Assembly: GCA_904501955.1 (NCBI GenBank)
Contig: CAJGCY010000128.1
Coordinates: 1 to 7,331 of the forward strand
Reading direction: 5' to 3'
DNA: 7,331 nucleotides
From: an uncultured Akkermansia sp.
Lineage (GTDB): Bacteria; Verrucomicrobiota; Verrucomicrobiia; Verrucomicrobiales; Akkermansiaceae
Part shown: positions 6,601-7,331 of the stretch, in pieces
Position numbering within the stretch: position 1 is the stretch's first letter
Layout: each line of letters begins with the position of its first letter
Notes under the pieces: model-generated
What the model saw: only the letters and a program-made list of their open reading frames with translations
Told to the model about the DNA's origin: nothing
The model's database searches: none
Made by a program: the position numbers and the translations under genes

Positions 6601-7331
6601 ACACGTGCTGGGCGCGCCACTCTTTCGGGTGGGAGAGGGAGAGCTCACCGTAGTAGTAACCGTGAGACTCGATGTTGGCCTCATCACACACGTAAATACC
6701 CAGCTCATCGCACAGCTCGTAGAAGAATGCGGGCTGCGGGTAGTGGGAGTTGCGGATGTGGTTGATGTTGCCGCGCTTCATGATAAGCAGCTCTTGCAGG
6801 CACTCCTCCTCAGTCACGGTGTGACCGTTGGCGTGCTGGCTCTCGTGGCGGTTCACACCCTTGAGCTTCACGGGCATGCCGTTCACCAAGAAACGGCCGT
6901 CCAGCAGCTTCACGTCGCGGAAGCCGATCTTGCGGGAGATGGTCTCCGTCACCACGCCCTTGCTGTCCTTCAGGTAAATCATCAGGCGGTACAGGTTGGG
7001 CTTCTCCGCGCTCCACAGGGCGGGGTTCATCACCTTGGCGCTCACCGTGGTGCGCACGTTCTGCCCGGCATTCAGCTTGCCGGTGGCGGTGCTCAGGGAG
7101 GTCACCTTGTTGCCGTTGGCATCCAGCAGCTCTGCCTCCACCGTGTAACCGGCGGCGTCATTCGTGCGGTTGTTCACGTCCACCTCCACGCGCAGGTCGG
7201 AGCTGGAGTAGTCAGAGGTACCATCGGCATTCTGCGGGAAATCCGTGTGCACAAAGAAGTCACGCACCAGCACCTGCGGGGTGCTGTACATGAACACGTC
7301 ACGGAAAATACCGGACAGGCGCCACATGTCC
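3614..7331 (-). CDS. GH2 beta-galactosidase (LacZ-type) with chitobiase-C-like and tandem F5/8C domains; 5' end beyond the window
   Basis: The gene is open at the right edge. Residues are counted from the Met at 7327; the codon before it is Asp, giving the DMWRLSGIFRD motif internal to LacZ-type enzymes. The sugar-binding domain and any signal peptide are therefore missing. There are 1237 visible residues: GH2 Ig-like (about 10-130), TIM barrel (about 133-420), a DUF4981-like linker (about 430-535), the beta-galactosidase small-chain domain (about 565-860, with WYGRGPGENYPDR), a chitobiase/hexosaminidase-C-like domain (about 872-945) and two F5/8 type C domains (953-1088 and 1100-1236). Catalytic residues are present: acid/base Glu266 in SYGNEAG and nucleophile Glu327 in ISEYAH. 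NRHE (159-162), SHYP (194-197) and the metal-site pair Glu220/His222 also match LacZ. It should release terminal beta-galactose. The appended modules suggest an extracytoplasmic enzyme on complex or host glycans, possibly mucin (inference). The reading frame is intact and ends in tandem stops TGA-TAA (minus strand, 3616-3611). Confidence 0.95.
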   Translation of the reverse strand, partial: DMWRLSGIFRDVFMYSTPQVLVRDFFVHTDFPQNADGTSDYSSSDLRVEVDVNNRTNDAAGYTVEAELLDANGNKVTSLSTATGKLNAGQNVRTTVSAKVMNPALWSAEKPNLYRLMIYLKDSKGVVTETISRKIGFRDVKLLDGRFLVNGMPVKLKGVNRHESQHANGHTVTEEECLQELLIMKRGNINHIRNSHYPQPAFFYELCDELGIYVCDEANIESHGYYYGELSLSHPKEWRAQHVWRNINMVEQSKNHPCVVIWSYGNEAGPGDNFAAVRDWIKQRDPSRLTQYERNNDLADLCSNQYPSVNWAREIAGRKLLKPWYISEYAHILCNSMGNLQDYWEAIDSSDSIIGGGIWEWIHQSYDQEVTLPDGRKVVRQSYGGDHGEFPNDGIFCIKGVIYSDRTVTPLYDEIRKVQQNAEFKLLGLTEDGKGVRISVRNKHLFTNLNEYSADWAIHEEGSRAIIADSVSIAAGPLETVEVVIPTAALGTGVLREDCHYYLTVNLRLRENTAWAEKGYVIATEQLQLPDAFNKYNAQSRRMELDSSVKLDVRNEDGRMVVTGRNFTVSVDKATGGIRNYIVNGQELIGNKATLHLNSFRAPLANDKWAMNQWLNNGMRNLVHDATPLLVERLPEGAVRISCDVVSRGLRKESLDSREYDQGKFTLTDNGPITEKDFHYTTQLVYTILPNGYISVAAGIIPSENNIVLPKLGYILNLPERFSHVKWYGRGPGENYPDRKAGFPMGIYTAAVKSMVERYPLPMEQGNRMDTRWVAVTDDKGVGLMVASVAGESFNFSALPCTPQALFDAPHPEEIEMPGQTVLSVDAFTLGLGGAACGPRPINRDIPLAAPTTFIFSLRPILSADKPEEVGRKTLPLAGAVTISRDAMGYVHASSATQGATIHLTTPDGSERIYTEPFLQREEGIVRAYARAEGCINSALCFQQLDTWRPANLLRIVSCSSYSGKAESPWSLIDGRRDTYWHSRWHEPCAQYPHEVVVDLGVLCELSGVKVTPRQGRSSSRVGKIAFYFSRDGKTWSAEPDSLLQMADTDDEQSALLAEPVEAKYIKMVCLESISKSEPYAAVAELKPIVTRTVGEYPANAFFSVSYVSSDLPEGGPALNVLDGNPDTYWHTMKGVTVANYPHDIRLNLGGERHLKGIKYRGAKVEGAYVKDYEVYVSDDGENWGSPVARGVLEKSSEEQQVLFFSPARAKFIRFVALSSHDGGDFAAVSELDIIPAN
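3620..4471 (-). repeat. Tandem pair of F5/8 type C (discoidin/CBM32-like) domains within the beta-galactosidase
   Basis: Two homologous domains lie in series at the C-terminus. Domain 1 (residues 953-1088, bases 4064-4471) has LIDGRRDTYWH and YPHEVVVDLG; domain 2 (1100-1236, bases 3620-4030) has VLDGNPDTYWH and YPHDIRLNLG. Both then continue with a YxSxDGxxW strand and a KYIKMV or KFIRFV strand, and close with AAVAEL or AAVSEL. The DTYWH stretch is encoded by an identical 15-base direct repeat (plus-strand 3938-3952 and 4385-4399), 447 bases apart, which equals 149 codons in phase. Such jelly-roll domains usually bind galactose, GalNAc or related sugars. They are diverged copies, so the duplication is old or the domains were recruited separately. 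Confidence 0.85.
6347..6532 (-). other. Catalytic site of the GH2 beta-galactosidase
   Basis: The acid/base glutamate codon (Glu266 in WSYGNEAG) is at 6530-6532 and the nucleophile codon (Glu327 in YISEYAH) at 6347-6349, both on the minus strand. They correspond by motif to Glu461 and Glu537 of E. coli LacZ. The Asn before the acid/base Glu, and the NSMGN sequence after the nucleophile motif (compare HAMGNSLG in LacZ), are conserved. The enzyme should be active with a retaining mechanism. Confidence 0.88.

Overview
The window holds two complete genes and one gene cut by the right edge, plus a palindromic repeat and several hairpins. GC content is high in the helicase and beta-galactosidase genes and clearly lower in the first ~250 bases. 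A secreted-type GH2 beta-galactosidase with C-terminal carbohydrate-binding modules, a GYF_2-CD225 membrane protein, weak or absent Shine-Dalgarno sites and GGAG-type REP palindromes together suggest a Verrucomicrobiota (Akkermansia-like) or similar gut/mucosal Gram-negative. That assignment is inference; no rRNA or marker gene is present.

Layout. 1-242 is non-coding: a REP doublet (4-78), a short inverted repeat (105-133), then an A-rich leader. 243-731 (+) encodes a 162-residue protein with an N-terminal GYF_2 domain and a C-terminal two-helix CD225/dispanin-like membrane domain. 732-835 carries a GC-rich hairpin (757-790) and a strong sigma70-like promoter (798-826) ending just before the next ATG. 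836-3511 (+) encodes an 891-residue SNF2-family ATPase with an N-terminal DUF3670-like region and all diagnostic helicase motifs. 3512-3613 separates two convergent genes and holds a bidirectional intrinsic terminator. 3614 to the right edge (-) is a LacZ-type GH2 beta-galactosidase lacking its N-terminus here. After the catalytic core it has a chitobiase-C-like domain and two tandem F5/8 type C (discoidin/CBM32-like) domains.

The three genes do not look like one pathway. The membrane protein and the SNF2 ATPase lie on the same strand, but a hairpin and a dedicated promoter separate them, so they are probably independent units. The glycosidase is convergent and most likely acts outside the cytoplasm on galactose-containing glycans. 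I found no clear unknown system. The best second looks are the covarying REP doublet, the apparently leaderless SNF2 promoter, the GYF_2-CD225 fusion and the module-rich beta-galactosidase.
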